Source: Utricularia gibba
Lineage: Eukaryota; Streptophyta; Magnoliopsida; Lamiales; Lentibulariaceae
Reading direction: 5' to 3'
Assembly (NCBI GenBank): GCA_002189035.1
Contig: NEEC01000008.1
Span: 930,001-994,000 of the forward strand
Length of the DNA: 64,000 bases
The notes under the pieces were generated by a model, which saw nothing but the letters and a program-made list of their open reading frames with translations, made no database searches and had not been told where the DNA came from. The translations under genes were made by a program, and so were the position numbers. The number at the start of each line of letters is the position of its first letter. Positions within the stretch are counted from its first letter, which is position 1. Shown piece by piece: positions 23,234 through 33,701 of the stretch.

Positions 23234-24936
23234 ATGGAGCCAAAAATGGCGTCCAAATGGAGATTTCATGTTAATCACAATGGAAAATTTCTTGTTACTG
23301 CGGCGCTGTTTATGGTGATTGTAGTAGTATCAGGAGGATACCTGGTATTTGGGGAATGGTTTTATATGCCTGAGAAATTGGGTACCTATTTTACTGTCGT
23401 TTTGGATTGTGGAAGTACTGGTTCAAGAGTAAATGTTTTTGAATGGAGGATTGAAAATGGTGATTTTCCTTTGTTACTGCGAAGTTACCCTCGTGATGAG
23501 AACAAAAGCATGAGCTGCAATTACCATTGCTTGCAAACTGAACCAGGTTTGCATAATTTTGTTGATGATGAACAGCGTGTGAGGACTTCTCTAGAACCAT
23601 TGATTGGATATGCAGAAAGATTGGTACCTCCAGAGAGGCAAAGTGAAACGCCTATATTTGTACTTGCTACTGCTGGAATGAGGAGCTTATCAGGTGAAAC
23701 TGCAAAGCAGGGGTTGGAGAACATAGAGAATGTGATAAAGGATTATAAGTTTATGTATAGGAAGAGCTGGATAAGGGTCTTGAGTGGGACAGAAGAGGCA
23801 TACTATGGCTGGGTCGCATTGAACTTTAAAATGGGGATCTTTCGTCGTGCTCTGGGTTTTCCCACATTGGGAATGCTCGATATAGGAGGATCTTCATTGC
23901 AGGTTGTGGCTGAGGTAAACCAACCAGTTCAAAATGGACATTCTTTTAAATCTAAGATTGGGGCTGTTGAGCACAACCTTGTGACATACTCCTTTCCATA
24001 TTTTGGTTTCAATAAAGCTTTTGAGAGAACTGTTCATATTTTAAGCCATACTGCTGCTCTTGTAGAAAGTGACACAGGAACGCTTGAAGTTAGACATCCT
24101 TGTCTTGGGTCTCATTTTGTCCAGAATTATACTTGTGATGTTTGCTTTCATCGAGTTGCCGGAAGTCTGACCAATGACATGATAGAGGATAAGTCTAGAA
24201 ATTCCTTGTTGCTTGTTGGGGAACCAAATCAGGAGCAATGTGAAGAGATTGCATTGTTAGCTGCAACAAATTTTAGTAGCTCAGAGCTCTCACTTCAGCA
24301 TGATAAATCAAAATGTGTTGGCTTCTTTATGAGTGACGGTTAGTTGAAATTCTCCGAATCCTTGTCAAGAAGATGCTTGATAAATAGGAGTGCACATGAA
24401 CATAGCATGAGTCTCCTACAATGCTCTCTGAGATCCTCTTCTTTTTTGCAGGAAACATAACACAATATCTGCATTCCAGCCCAAGTTACCATGCCTTATC
24501 AGGCTTCTTTGCAGTATACCAAGATCTAAATATGAGCCAGGGGAGCTCAAGTCTGACCCGGTTGCAACATTCTGCCTGGAAATTGTGTTCAAGATCGATG
24601 GAGAATCAGAATATCGTCACCAAACAACGATGTTTCCAGCTCTCCTACTTGACATCACTCATAGAAAATGCCCTGTGCTTGAGCGATGTCGAGATAACAT
24701 TTGGGCCAGGCGATGTTTCCTGGAGCTTAGGCGCTTCACTTGTTGAAGGAGAGTTCATTTGGCATCGTCAGGGAAACAGGCCTTATACCCTGCAACAGAA
24801 TGCAAATATGCATCTTGCATTGTTTGCATCAGCTCTGCTGCTGCTATCTCTGCTTCTATTCCATGGTATGCTTCCGTTACTATGGAAGAAGAGTATTGCT
24901 TTCTGCTTTAAATTTCGTCTGTTTTTTGTGCTGTAG
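23234..24936 (+). CDS. probable apyrase (GDA1/CD39 family nucleoside diphosphatase)
   Basis: Two exons, 23234-24338 and 24452-24936, give 529 residues. A hydrophobic signal anchor (LVTAALFMVIVVVSGGYLVF) follows a short basic N-terminus, and a second hydrophobic stretch (LALFASALLLLSLLLF) is near the C-terminus, so the protein has one membrane segment at each end with a lumenal or external catalytic part, as in Golgi/endomembrane apyrases. The apyrase conserved regions are present: VVLDCGSTGSRVNVF, FVLATAGMRSL, SGTEEAYYGWVALN and MLDIGGSSLQVV. A last block, SWSLGASL, matches the final conserved region. It hydrolyses NTP/NDP. It is closest to what I recall of Arabidopsis APY6/APY7. The C-terminus is short compared with APY7, which carries a long cytosolic tail. 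Confidence 0.88.
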
Positions 24937-25271
24937 CCTGTAACAGTGTTCGAAATTCGGAAAAATTCAAAAATGTAAAAACATGACGTAATTTATTTTG
25001 AAGTTAAAAGGTTAGTCCATTAGTCACATGCCATAACAATAGATTTTTTTTTGGTATCCTAAAAGCAGAATCTTCGTGTTCCATTTAAAACCGCTCCTTT
25101 CGAGTCTGAGACTGACCTGGGGCTGAGAATCACAACTCTTTGCTTTCTCCTATCCATAGAGGTATCTGGTTCCCAGTACTCAGACGCCACTATCTCAGAG
25201 TGTTGCCTCCTTTTGATGCCCTTTAAATTCTGAAGCTTATCCAGCGGTTTCTGCAGGACACGGGTGTGAAG
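24937..25271. other. apyrase 3' flank and leader of the His-rich gene
   Basis: No motif is recognised on the plus strand. The minus strand is open through 25059-25271, as part of a longer antisense frame discussed in the findings. A polypyrimidine-poor CTGCAG stands at 25251-25256 just before the next start codon. Confidence 0.3.
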
Positions 25272-25727
25272 ATGAGCAGACACGGGCATAGAGAGGCACT
25301 CTTCTTTGATGGTGATCTTCGCTCGTTTGATGAGTTCTTTGAACGCCCCAAGGGAACACATCGAGTTCCCAGCATGATGCCATGGCTCAACGACATGGGC
25401 CTCGTCCAACAGAATCATCACCAACACTACGCTACAGAGGTTGTGAAGCAAGCTTACATGGCTGAATATCACGGTCATCAGCACCGTGCCCCTGAGGTGG
25501 ACCAGGAAGTTCACAGGGCAGCACATCACAATTATCATCGCCGTGCCCCTGAGGCTGTAAAGAGTGTTCACTTGGCTGAAGATCACAAGTATGCTGATGC
25601 CAAACGTGGTGGCGAACCAGACGTTCAAATGGAGAAGGGCAAACCGATTGATACCCAAGCTGATGGATTCATCCGGGAGAAGCACAGGAGCTTCGAGCTC
25701 AGCAAGTGGGATACCTTCAAGATGTAG
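25272..25727 (+). CDS. His-rich repeat protein with a DUF761-like C-terminus
   Basis: A single frame of 151 codons from ATG 25272. I do not recognise the whole protein. The middle consists of three successive 19-residue units, each starting E-V/A-x-(K/Q) and ending near H-R-A-P (EVVKQAYMAEYHGHQHRAP, EVDQEVHRAAHHNYHRRAP, EAVKSVHLAEDHKYADAKR), rich in histidine. The C-terminus, IDTQADGFIREKHRSFELSK, has the shape of the plant DUF761 motif (D-x-x-A-x-x-F-I-x-x-x). No signal peptide or membrane segment is seen. It might be a stress or metal-responsive small protein, but that is only a guess from the histidines. The opposite strand is also open here, so coding status rests on the DUF761-like end and on the in-phase repeats. 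Confidence 0.55.
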   Translation: MSRHGHREALFFDGDLRSFDEFFERPKGTHRVPSMMPWLNDMGLVQQNHHQHYATEVVKQAYMAEYHGHQHRAPEVDQEVHRAAHHNYHRRAPEAVKSVHLAEDHKYADAKRGGEPDVQMEKGKPIDTQADGFIREKHRSFELSKWDTFKM

Positions 25728-26166
25728 CGGTAAGCTGGAGCTTTACTAGACAGGCTTATATTGTAATCTAGTAAGCAATAAACGTCTGTCACTTTGGTTT
25801 ATCATGACCATGCACTGCATCCTTTGGGTGCATGCAAATGCTACCCCGTATCCCTTTATCATCTGTCTTCTTCATGGTCCTGGTTTCAGTGTTCATAACA
25901 AGATATCAACATCCAATCCATCCAAATCCAAAAAGAGAAATTTGAGAATCAAAATTGAGCTGATCACTTGATAATCATGGCTCAAGCCAGCTCCATTCAA
26001 CATGATCAAATGTGTCCACAGAAAAATATAATAAACGAGCTCTGTAAACCTCCATGGATCCGGCAATAGTTTCTCTGGCCTGCAGCTTTATTCCGGATGA
26101 GTACAGTTTTACAACTCTTTTATCCGGATGTCTAATTTAAAATGTATATGCCATAGCGGCATGCCC
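25728..26166. other. convergent intergenic region
   Basis: It separates the His-rich gene (plus) from the PPR gene (minus) and should hold both 3' UTRs. Nothing else is seen. Confidence 0.4.
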
Positions 26167-28026
26167 TCATGTAGCCCGGCCAAAAAGTTTGGAAATATCA
26201 CGGTGCTTACGAATGTGTTCCGGGCACTTGAACAACAAGTCTCTAGCTTCATGGTGCCTACCTTCTTTGAAGAAGGAGGTAAGCACATGTGCATAGGATG
26301 AAACACTTGGATATGTCTTCGTAGCCAATGCAGATAAGAACTCCCAAGCATCATCCACTGACCCGAATTTAGAAATGTATTGAACAAAGGGCTCTGGGAA
26401 GGGTGGGAGATTCTGTCTTCTCATCATGCGAAACAGATCCATAGCTTCTTCAAGTTTCCTCTCATTCAGGAGCTCCTTAATCAGATTCTTGTAAGTTGCT
26501 TGCCAAGGCCTTAAACGAACTTTCTGCACCAACTCAACCAGAAGTTTAAATGCATCTAGAGTTCGTGATCGGCGCAAAAGGCCATTTATTAGAACATCCA
26601 ACAGATCAGAATCTGGATCTAAACCACTCTCCATCATCTTAGTGAAATAAAGCACTGCCTTGTGAGTCTCATTTGCTTCAAAGTGCCAATTTATCAAAAT
26701 GGTCCAGGTCTTAATATCAGGCTTACATCCTTGTTCTACCATTACATCCAGAACGTTAGCTGCTTCATCAAGCCTACCAGCTTTACAGAGGCCAAATATC
26801 AATTGGCTGTACGTGATGTTATCAGGTTCAAACCCAGCATTTCTCATGGTTTCCACAATCTCCTCCGCTTCGTGAAACTTCCCAACACTAGTCAAAGACC
26901 GATGAATACCGTCATAGACATTCTTTGTCATAGGATTCCCAGCTTCCTCATATTTCTTAACAACCCTGTACACCAATTCAAGATCTTGATTACCATATGT
27001 TCCAAGAGCACCCAAAAGATAATTGCATTCATTCACCGAGGGCTTATGCGAAGCATCCATAATGTGTTCAAACAGTTTCACAGCATCCTCCAACATTATA
27101 CTCTTCTGCAGCTGCCGAGATACTTTCACATACGTATCAACATCCAACTCAAAACCAGAAGCCTTCATATCCTCAACCACATTCCAGAACTCGGTAATCG
27201 TCTCTTTCCAACAAAGAACCCTCAAAGCACCATTATATGTGACACTATTGTGCTTGAAACCTAAACACTCGTCAACCCACTTGAAAAATCTATAAGCTTT
27301 CGCAGAGTACCCTATCCCTCGAAGCTCATTCATTACCCTCAACATGAAATTATCTGAAACCATTAGTTTCAAGTCGAACAACGTTCTCTCGAGCTTTTCT
27401 CCCCATTCAGACTCTTTTATCATATGAACTACTTCCTTCACCCTATCATCCACGGCATTTTCTTCAATCAGTCTTGAGTAGAAATGCTTCAAAGCTGTGG
27501 CCTCATTTTGCATCTTGAGGTGCCGAAAAGTAGAGAAAATTGTTCTGTAAGTCTGCTCGTCGAGGTGGTATCCCTTTTCCTTCATTTCTTTGATTGCCAT
27601 CCAAAACTCCTTTAGCGAATCCTTGGTACAATAAATCCTGAGCATCAAGCTATAAATGGAAGAACTTGGCTCAAACCCATTCTTCTCCACAGCCCATTTC
27701 AAGAACCCTCCAGCCTTGATCGGTTCTTTGCTCAGTTTCTTCAGCACATACATGGCGGACTCATGGGTCACCCCCAACTTAAGTTCTTCCAAATTCTGAG
27801 GCCAATCGTTAGATGAAAATACCTCGAGCACAGAATCAGCATTAGATGAAAAAAAGAGCCCTTGATTATAGGCGCTGCATTTGATTGTAAACGGGAATCT
27901 GTACAGGGGAGAATGGGGGAAACGCAGCAAACGAGTTGCCTGAAAATGAATAGAGCGACATCCTGGTGAATGAAACACGAGCGTAGCCATTTCGCCGGAC
28001 GTAAGAAGCGCCCATCCCCGTCTCAT
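26167..28026 (-). CDS. P-class pentatricopeptide repeat protein, probably mitochondrial
   Basis: A single uninterrupted frame of 619 residues, as is usual for PPR genes. The first 45 residues are Arg/Ser-rich without acidic residues (FHSPGCRSIHFQATRLLRF), consistent with an organelle-targeting peptide; a second start, MATLVFHSP, at residue 13 is possible. About a dozen 35-residue PPR motifs follow, for example ITYSQLIFGLCKAGRLDEAA, and KTWTILINWHFEANETHKA. There is no E or DYW tail, so it is a P-class RNA-binding protein acting in organelle RNA stability or splicing rather than editing. Overall it resembles the Arabidopsis At3g48250 (BIR6) type, but I am not sure of the orthology. Confidence 0.88.
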   Translation of the reverse strand: MRRGWALLTSGEMATLVFHSPGCRSIHFQATRLLRFPHSPLYRFPFTIKCSAYNQGLFFSSNADSVLEVFSSNDWPQNLEELKLGVTHESAMYVLKKLSKEPIKAGGFLKWAVEKNGFEPSSSIYSLMLRIYCTKDSLKEFWMAIKEMKEKGYHLDEQTYRTIFSTFRHLKMQNEATALKHFYSRLIEENAVDDRVKEVVHMIKESEWGEKLERTLFDLKLMVSDNFMLRVMNELRGIGYSAKAYRFFKWVDECLGFKHNSVTYNGALRVLCWKETITEFWNVVEDMKASGFELDVDTYVKVSRQLQKSIMLEDAVKLFEHIMDASHKPSVNECNYLLGALGTYGNQDLELVYRVVKKYEEAGNPMTKNVYDGIHRSLTSVGKFHEAEEIVETMRNAGFEPDNITYSQLIFGLCKAGRLDEAANVLDVMVEQGCKPDIKTWTILINWHFEANETHKAVLYFTKMMESGLDPDSDLLDVLINGLLRRSRTLDAFKLLVELVQKVRLRPWQATYKNLIKELLNERKLEEAMDLFRMMRRQNLPPFPEPFVQYISKFGSVDDAWEFLSALATKTYPSVSSYAHVLTSFFKEGRHHEARDLLFKCPEHIRKHRDISKLFGRAT

Positions 28027-28371
28027 GGCGGCGCGGTGCTCGGTACGGTATTTCGAGGGGAAGAATTTTCACAGGGTTTATCGGTTTCGGTTCATCCGGG
28101 TCCTGACCCTAGAATGGCAAAGGTAACTGTTCATTGACACGTGGAAACCTTTAATTGGTCGAGGTCCTGCGCATCTAAACGCACCCTCGCCGTGATACGG
28201 GTGCTCTCATCCGTTTCCGCCTATCAAAAATTCCCCTTGTACGGCGACCTTTGCCGGCGGTGCATCATCGGAAACACCGCATGTTCGCGTTTCAATATCG
28301 GAGCCTCCATTGTTTGACCTAGCCAAGATCGGAGGTTTTTTACTCGACGGGCGAGAGGTAGTAGCGGCGGA

Positions 28372-28524
28372 GGTTTCATTCAAGGATGGATTACAACGAA
28401 TCAGATGACCAAAGGTTTCAGCAGGATCAAAGATGGGCTCGATGATCTCGCCCTCGACATTCCAAATCCCAAAGATCAGTTCACATATTACGTCCAGCAT
28501 GCAAGAAATCCATCCTCCAGCTGA
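28372..28524 (+). pseudogene. fragment of an MA3-domain translation regulatory factor
   Basis: The plus strand reads GWITTNQMTKGFSRIKDG then LDDLALDIPNPKDQFTYYV and stops at TGA 28522-28524. This is the end of the last MA3 domain in plant MRF/ECIP1 proteins (PDCD4-like), which I recall as ITTNQMTKGFGRVKDxLDDL followed by LDIPNA. Upstream sequence in the same frame is unrelated and no start, splice acceptor or other MA3 repeat is evident. About 45 codons survive between the PPR gene and LNK2, so it is probably a gene scrap left by duplication or transposition. A terminal exon of a gene with distant exons is less likely. Confidence 0.7.
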
Positions 28525-29612
28525 TCGTGGCTTCTCTATGCTTTGGAGGCTTGTCTCCATTTCTTGCGTATTAGCCACTCTGTATCTCCGAGGTCATCTC
28601 TGGACCCTTGTTCTGCGATGCCCCCGTCTCAAGATGCACAGTTTTTTTTTTTTTTTTTTCTGGAAACTGGCGTATGGTTCAACTCCTCTACAAGAATTGT
28701 TGTCTTCTTCGTGTACCGGATCCTCCGTACGCCATCAGTGGGCTGAGTCACGCCACTCGATGCTTCATTTCATTGTCAATGGACATCCCCTTGCAGTGAT
28801 TCTCTGCCCATGGTAATATGATGGAAGAAGACAGAGAAAACAAAGATAAACCAGACAGTGCAGCATTGTGGCCACGAGGTCTGATCTGAGTGACCGTCAC
28901 TGGTTTTGGTGTGCAGATCCGTCGGCTTAAAACTAATCACAGCCAGCAAAGCTAATTGCCGTCGAGGACCGTTGGCATACCTGAGGAGCGCAGAGCTTCG
29001 AATAGAAGCGCGAGAGGAATTACAAGTAGCGCCGTCCTTGAATCAGCACGTCTCGAAGATTATAGAATTCACGGCACCGGATCCGACGGCCGGCGAGGAC
29101 TTTTCCGGGGATACGGATCCAGATCAAATCAGGGCATAACTTGCTTGCACGTTTTAAGCATCCTTTTTTTTTTTACTTTTTTGTGTCAGTCTGATCCAGG
29201 AAAGGGTATTCAAGTACTTTCACTAGAAAATTGGTGGTTGCAGCAACCAATGAGAAAGCAGGGATAGATGCGTGGCACCTCAGCCACAAAGGGGCGCAGG
29301 AGTGATGAATTCTCGACCACAAAACAGATCACTCACGTGAAAGGGGTCCCGCGAGCTCTTCCACTTTGCGTCGTTCATTTTTCGCATCTTTGCAAGATCT
29401 CTCTGCTTCGATCTCTAGATTCATACCAATTTTCGGCTAAATATTTCTCATTTCGTGATGGGTCTCATTGGATGAAGCTGCTGCTTGGCTGCGATTTCGC
29501 GGGGGTGTTTGAGTTTGGGAGAAGTATTTGCCATGTTTGGATTAAGCTCGTGCCGATACTTGTGCTGCCAGTTTGGGTTTTTGGGTTCAAGGGCTTTCTT
29601 TTTAACTTAGAA
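28525..29612. other. intergenic; promoter and leader of LNK2
   Basis: No gene is recognised. T-tracts at 28632-28650 and 29164-29174 are present. The last 250 bases are probably LNK2 5' UTR. Small open frames around 28906-29267 show no family motifs. Confidence 0.35.
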
Positions 29613-32600
29613 ATGTTTGATTGGGACGACGAAGAGGTACCTCTCTCTCTTATGTCGTTGACTTGTTCTTTGCCTGCTTTGTATGTTCTGTTGCTGGGTT
29701 TGGAAGTAAGGAATTTAATAGTTTTTGGAAAGTAGAAATGGCGGATCTGGCATTTTTCTAGTTCCCGTGAAAGTTTTTGTTTTGTGCCCTTAGTAATATA
29801 ATCTCGAGGATTGGGAAATATAGGACTGTTTAAAGATGAGTGTTGTTTTTTAATTTTTTTTCTGAAAACAATGACTTCAAATGTGCAAAAAGAATCAAGG
29901 ATACAGATGTTATTGATGTAGCTAAAGGAATAGAGAAGGCAAGAGATGAATGCAGAGGCTTCTAACATGCTCCTTAGGATACAGTTTTGATGTTTGTTCT
30001 GGATTATGCATTCTCACATCGCTATCTTACTTTGTTCATCATTTAGTTGGCGAGCATCATATGGGGTGAGGATTGGGAGGGGAATATCTGTAATGATCCA
30101 TTTTCTGATCAAATTCAAGATCTTTATAAGAAGGGAACCAATGAGCAAGCATCAGGTACTGTCAGAGCTGGAGTGAAGAAACCTAATAGTAAGTCTGAGC
30201 ATGGGGTGAAGTTAGGTAGAGTTTCTGTGTATGATGTTGGTGAGAGTGCTTTCGGTCCTGATTCATGGCTTTCTTCTGCTGATCCGTCGCCACCAAATGC
30301 TGCAAAAGTTGATCAGAATTCCTTGTGCATTGATGAATTTGACTACTTAAGACAAGGTTGAAAGAACAGTTTTGTTTGATTTGAAACTAACGTACTGATC
30401 GTACTTCAACCTTGTTTAATCATTGTGTCTTGTCTTTATTTCTTCTACAGATGATGGATTCGATAAAAATTCTGAAATATTTGAAAAGCCTGATGAGGAA
30501 GAAGGAGACACTGTTTTGTGTGGATGGGAAAATATCGGAAGCTTTGAGGATTTGGATAGGATGTTTAGGTGATCTAGCATTTATTAGTACCTCTGTATCT
30601 CTCTCTCTCCTTTTTGGCATTACCATCTGACAATGGGCATACTGCAGTGACAGTGACACAATGTTTGGAGACATGGCAGACTCAAATGCTGGTGCGATAT
30701 GGCCATCCTCCAAGGATTTAACCGATGCTCCTCTTAAAAGTACTTCCTTGGCTGGCGATTCATATGAGCAATCTGATATAACAGATCACAATGTGCCATA
30801 TCCCAGGCATTCTTCTTCTGGCTATTATGAAATAAATGATGCCAAATATGAAGCTCCAGACAATGTACAGGCAAGCACAGATATCCTTGAACATTCTGGA
30901 GGTAAAAATAACCTATTAGGGAGAGAAAAGGTACAATGAGTAATTTATACGTGCTCTCTGGTGGTTCTTCTCTCTTTTCTCTGACTTCAGGAGGTTTGGC
31001 CAAGATGTCCTCATGATGTGTGCTTGATTTTTATTTTCTAATTTTTGGTCTTTCGTGACCTCTTATCAGACTTTTGTGACTGAAGGAAGTATCCAAGGAT
31101 CCCATAAGCCGCTGAATCAAGGAGCTGCTGCAAATCATAATGGTACTCAGGACAAAGTAATTTTCTATGATTCCCCTGAAATAAATTTTATTGTAGCTTA
31201 GAGTAACTGTTCCAGTGGTGAACGAGCCAAGTTCATGCTATGATGGCCCATTTATCTTGCTTCTCATTAAATTCATTATAATGTTGCAATTTGATAGGCT
31301 GGCGAAGTTATCCCTTTTTTTTCTTCCACTATAGAAAACTTCTTGCTCTCGTTCATTTTGTGTGTTCAGGGTAACCGACAAAGTAGATTTAAAAATCATT
31401 TCGTGCCTTCAATGCTCAACCCATCTTTGGAATTTGATCAACAAATCCATCGCTTCATAATTCTCAGGATTTTCTACTAAAGCAACCCTCTAGTGTACAT
31501 CTGTCTCCTCCTTGTGACGGTAGCATCATGAACTACTATGCTGGCCCCGCTGACCTGTTATCCTCTGGTTATGAGGCTCCTCCTATCAATGCAACTTCTT
31601 CCAGGATATCAGAGGATGCTCCTGCAAAAGCCCCTTCAATGACACCCAGAGAAAAGATTGAAAAACTTCGAAGAAGGCAGAAAATGAGGGCAATTCTTGC
31701 CATTCAGAAGCAGCAGATGCATTCTAACAGTCAGGGTTCAGTTTCTGAGAACTTCAGCACAGAAGGAGGAAAAGTTGCAGCTGTTCGAAGTGTTAGCAAT
31801 TTTCCCATCCATGACACAAGCTCATTGACAGAAAAGAATGATCCAGGAGCTGTTGGCATGGCTATGGGCAATTGCTCGGTGGAGGAATCCATATTGTACC
31901 GGCTTCAGGAAACAGTTGCTAAGGTTAGTCCCGGATCCACTGGAGAATGTAGACGGTTTTATGATTTTATGGAGAACTGATGGACAAAATTGACTACTCT
32001 ACAGTTGGACATGCGGCTAAGACTCAGTATTCGGGATAGTTTGTTTCGACTAGCGAATAGTGCAAGGCAAAGGCAATATCCCAATGATACAAACAGTACC
32101 TGTGCCAACAGTAGGAATGAAACCTGCAGCAACAAAGACATGATCAGGAATCAGCGGTTAGTCATTTACATGCTCTATTTTCTTGGTTCACTATCTTGGC
32201 TTTGATCTGCTCCTGTCAAAACACTAAACTGCATTTTTTTCAAAAACAAATGTCAGCCATCAGTGATGTATTGTCTCTAATTTATGTATTTTTAGATGTA
32301 TTTCTGAGTATGGGCAAGTGAAGAGCAATTTCTTAAGAATTTGAGCGAATTCATGTTAAAGATTGTATTTTTTTCAGAGAGGCTTTTTTCGTGGTATTTA
32401 ATTTGAAGCATATTATAAAACTCATAATTTAGTTTTTTCACATGATCATGTTGTTGACATGTGATTAAAATTATGAAGATATCTGTCAAACATTGATATT
32501 CATAGGGTGGTCTGACATGTAGCTCACCTATATGTTTGGCCTCGATATTTGCATTAGGAGCATTCTTAGCATTCTGTTCCGAGTTTGATTCATGTCCATG

Positions 32601-33103
32601 TGAAGGACCGATTTTTATGCACATTTTCTTGAGTAGTAACGCCTTACCCTCTAATGTTTGCTCAGGCTTACTAAGGTGACTGCTAAGGAGACTGAAACCA
32701 ATCCAATCGATCGAACTGTGGCACGCATGCTTTTCCACGTTGACTTGTCTGGGAAACTAGCTGAAACATCTGAATCACCTTCATCGAAAAGCATAGCAAA
32801 TGCACGCTTCATACCAGATGTGTCCGAAAGCAGTCAGTTGACATTTTCCAATGGAATGAAAACTTCTAGCATATTCTCCAGTGAAAACCAGTCTGGAAGC
32901 ACTACCATTTATCAAGGGGGCGTGGAGATGGAATCCAAAACGTTCAAGAAAGAAGTATGCAAATAATTAATCCCTGTGTCTGTTGACTTTTCATTCCTCC
33001 CATTCCTTTATGCATATACTCATTGCATGACTTCTGCACCATTGATCAGGGCTGGTATTCACTACCACCATGGGGTCAGCATAACCATTCTCCACTGAAA
33101 TGA
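29613..33103 (+). CDS. LNK2: LNK2-like clock/light coactivator, exon 6 one base out of frame
   Basis: Nine exons: 29613-29636, 30047-30356, 30451-30568, 30648-30930, 31070-31156, 31370-31923, 32005-32156, 32666-32954, 33050-33103; about 623 residues if exon 6 is read through. It starts MFDWDDEELASIIWGEDWEG, the family N-terminus, and includes GWENIGSFEDLDRMF, MTPREKIEKLRRRQKMRAIL, ILYRLQETVAKLDMRLRLSI and ETNPIDRTVARMLFH, all LNK2 hallmarks. LNK proteins bind REVEILLE MYB factors through Arg/Asn-containing motifs and drive evening and light-induced genes. Exon 6 is 554 bases although both borders are in phase 0. The frame changes near 31445: before it the frame reads NPSLEFDQQ and then stops at 31478, after it the right frame resumes at SLHNSQDFLLKQ. 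Confidence 0.88.
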
Positions 33104-33701
33104 AGGTAGTTAACCATTCTCCACGGGGAACTTATCTAGCTTGCTTGCTTTTATGTTTCGTCTGTCTGTGTGAGGTCCGTATGGAGCTCTTCGTTGTCGA
33201 GCATGCGTGCTCCTTTGAATTTTTTATGATGCTTTGATGTTGCCTAGACTCCATCAGAATAAAGGTGGTTGCATGACTTGTTGTTGTAAGCTGAAGACTT
33301 TCATTCAGACCTGTGTATCAGCAACACTGGGAACAGCTTCCCCTGTTGTTGCTGCTGCTGCTGTTGTTATGTGTGCCTTGTTAGAGATTTCTGATCATCG
33401 CTGTGTGTTGCTTATCACTACAGTTATGGAGAAGATTGGAATGGGAATCATAATGATATTATGTTTGGTTGGTAAAGTTAAATATACTTTTCATTTTTAT
33501 TAATATTTAATTTATAAATTTTGATAAATAAATTATAGTTTGAATTCGAGGCTCAAGCAAAATATATTTCTTTTTTTATAGTAAAAAATATATAATATTT
33601 TTAAAATTATTAATTAATTTAAAAAGCTATTAAAATATCTCCAAAAATAAAACAAAGCCACCGGTAGAACTCTTTCTCTCTCAATTCCGAATCCCTAAAC
33701 A
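33104..33701. other. intergenic; LNK2 3' UTR and promoter of the next gene
   Basis: The first 350 bases are mixed and likely UTR; 33480-33660 is AT-rich. No gene is seen. Confidence 0.35.

Noticed and set aside
28207-28578. 123-codon frame on the minus strand near the PPR gene
   Set aside because: It covers the MA3 fragment in antisense and has no family motif of its own; the plus-strand similarity explains why the region is open.
29465-29968. 167-codon frame on the minus strand over LNK2 exon 1 and intron 1
   Set aside because: It is antisense to the LNK2 start and leader, with no recognisable domain or splice structure.
33234-33503. 89-codon frame after LNK2 with a Cys/Val-rich sequence
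   Set aside because: It lies in the LNK2 3' region without motif, splice signals or a plausible leader.
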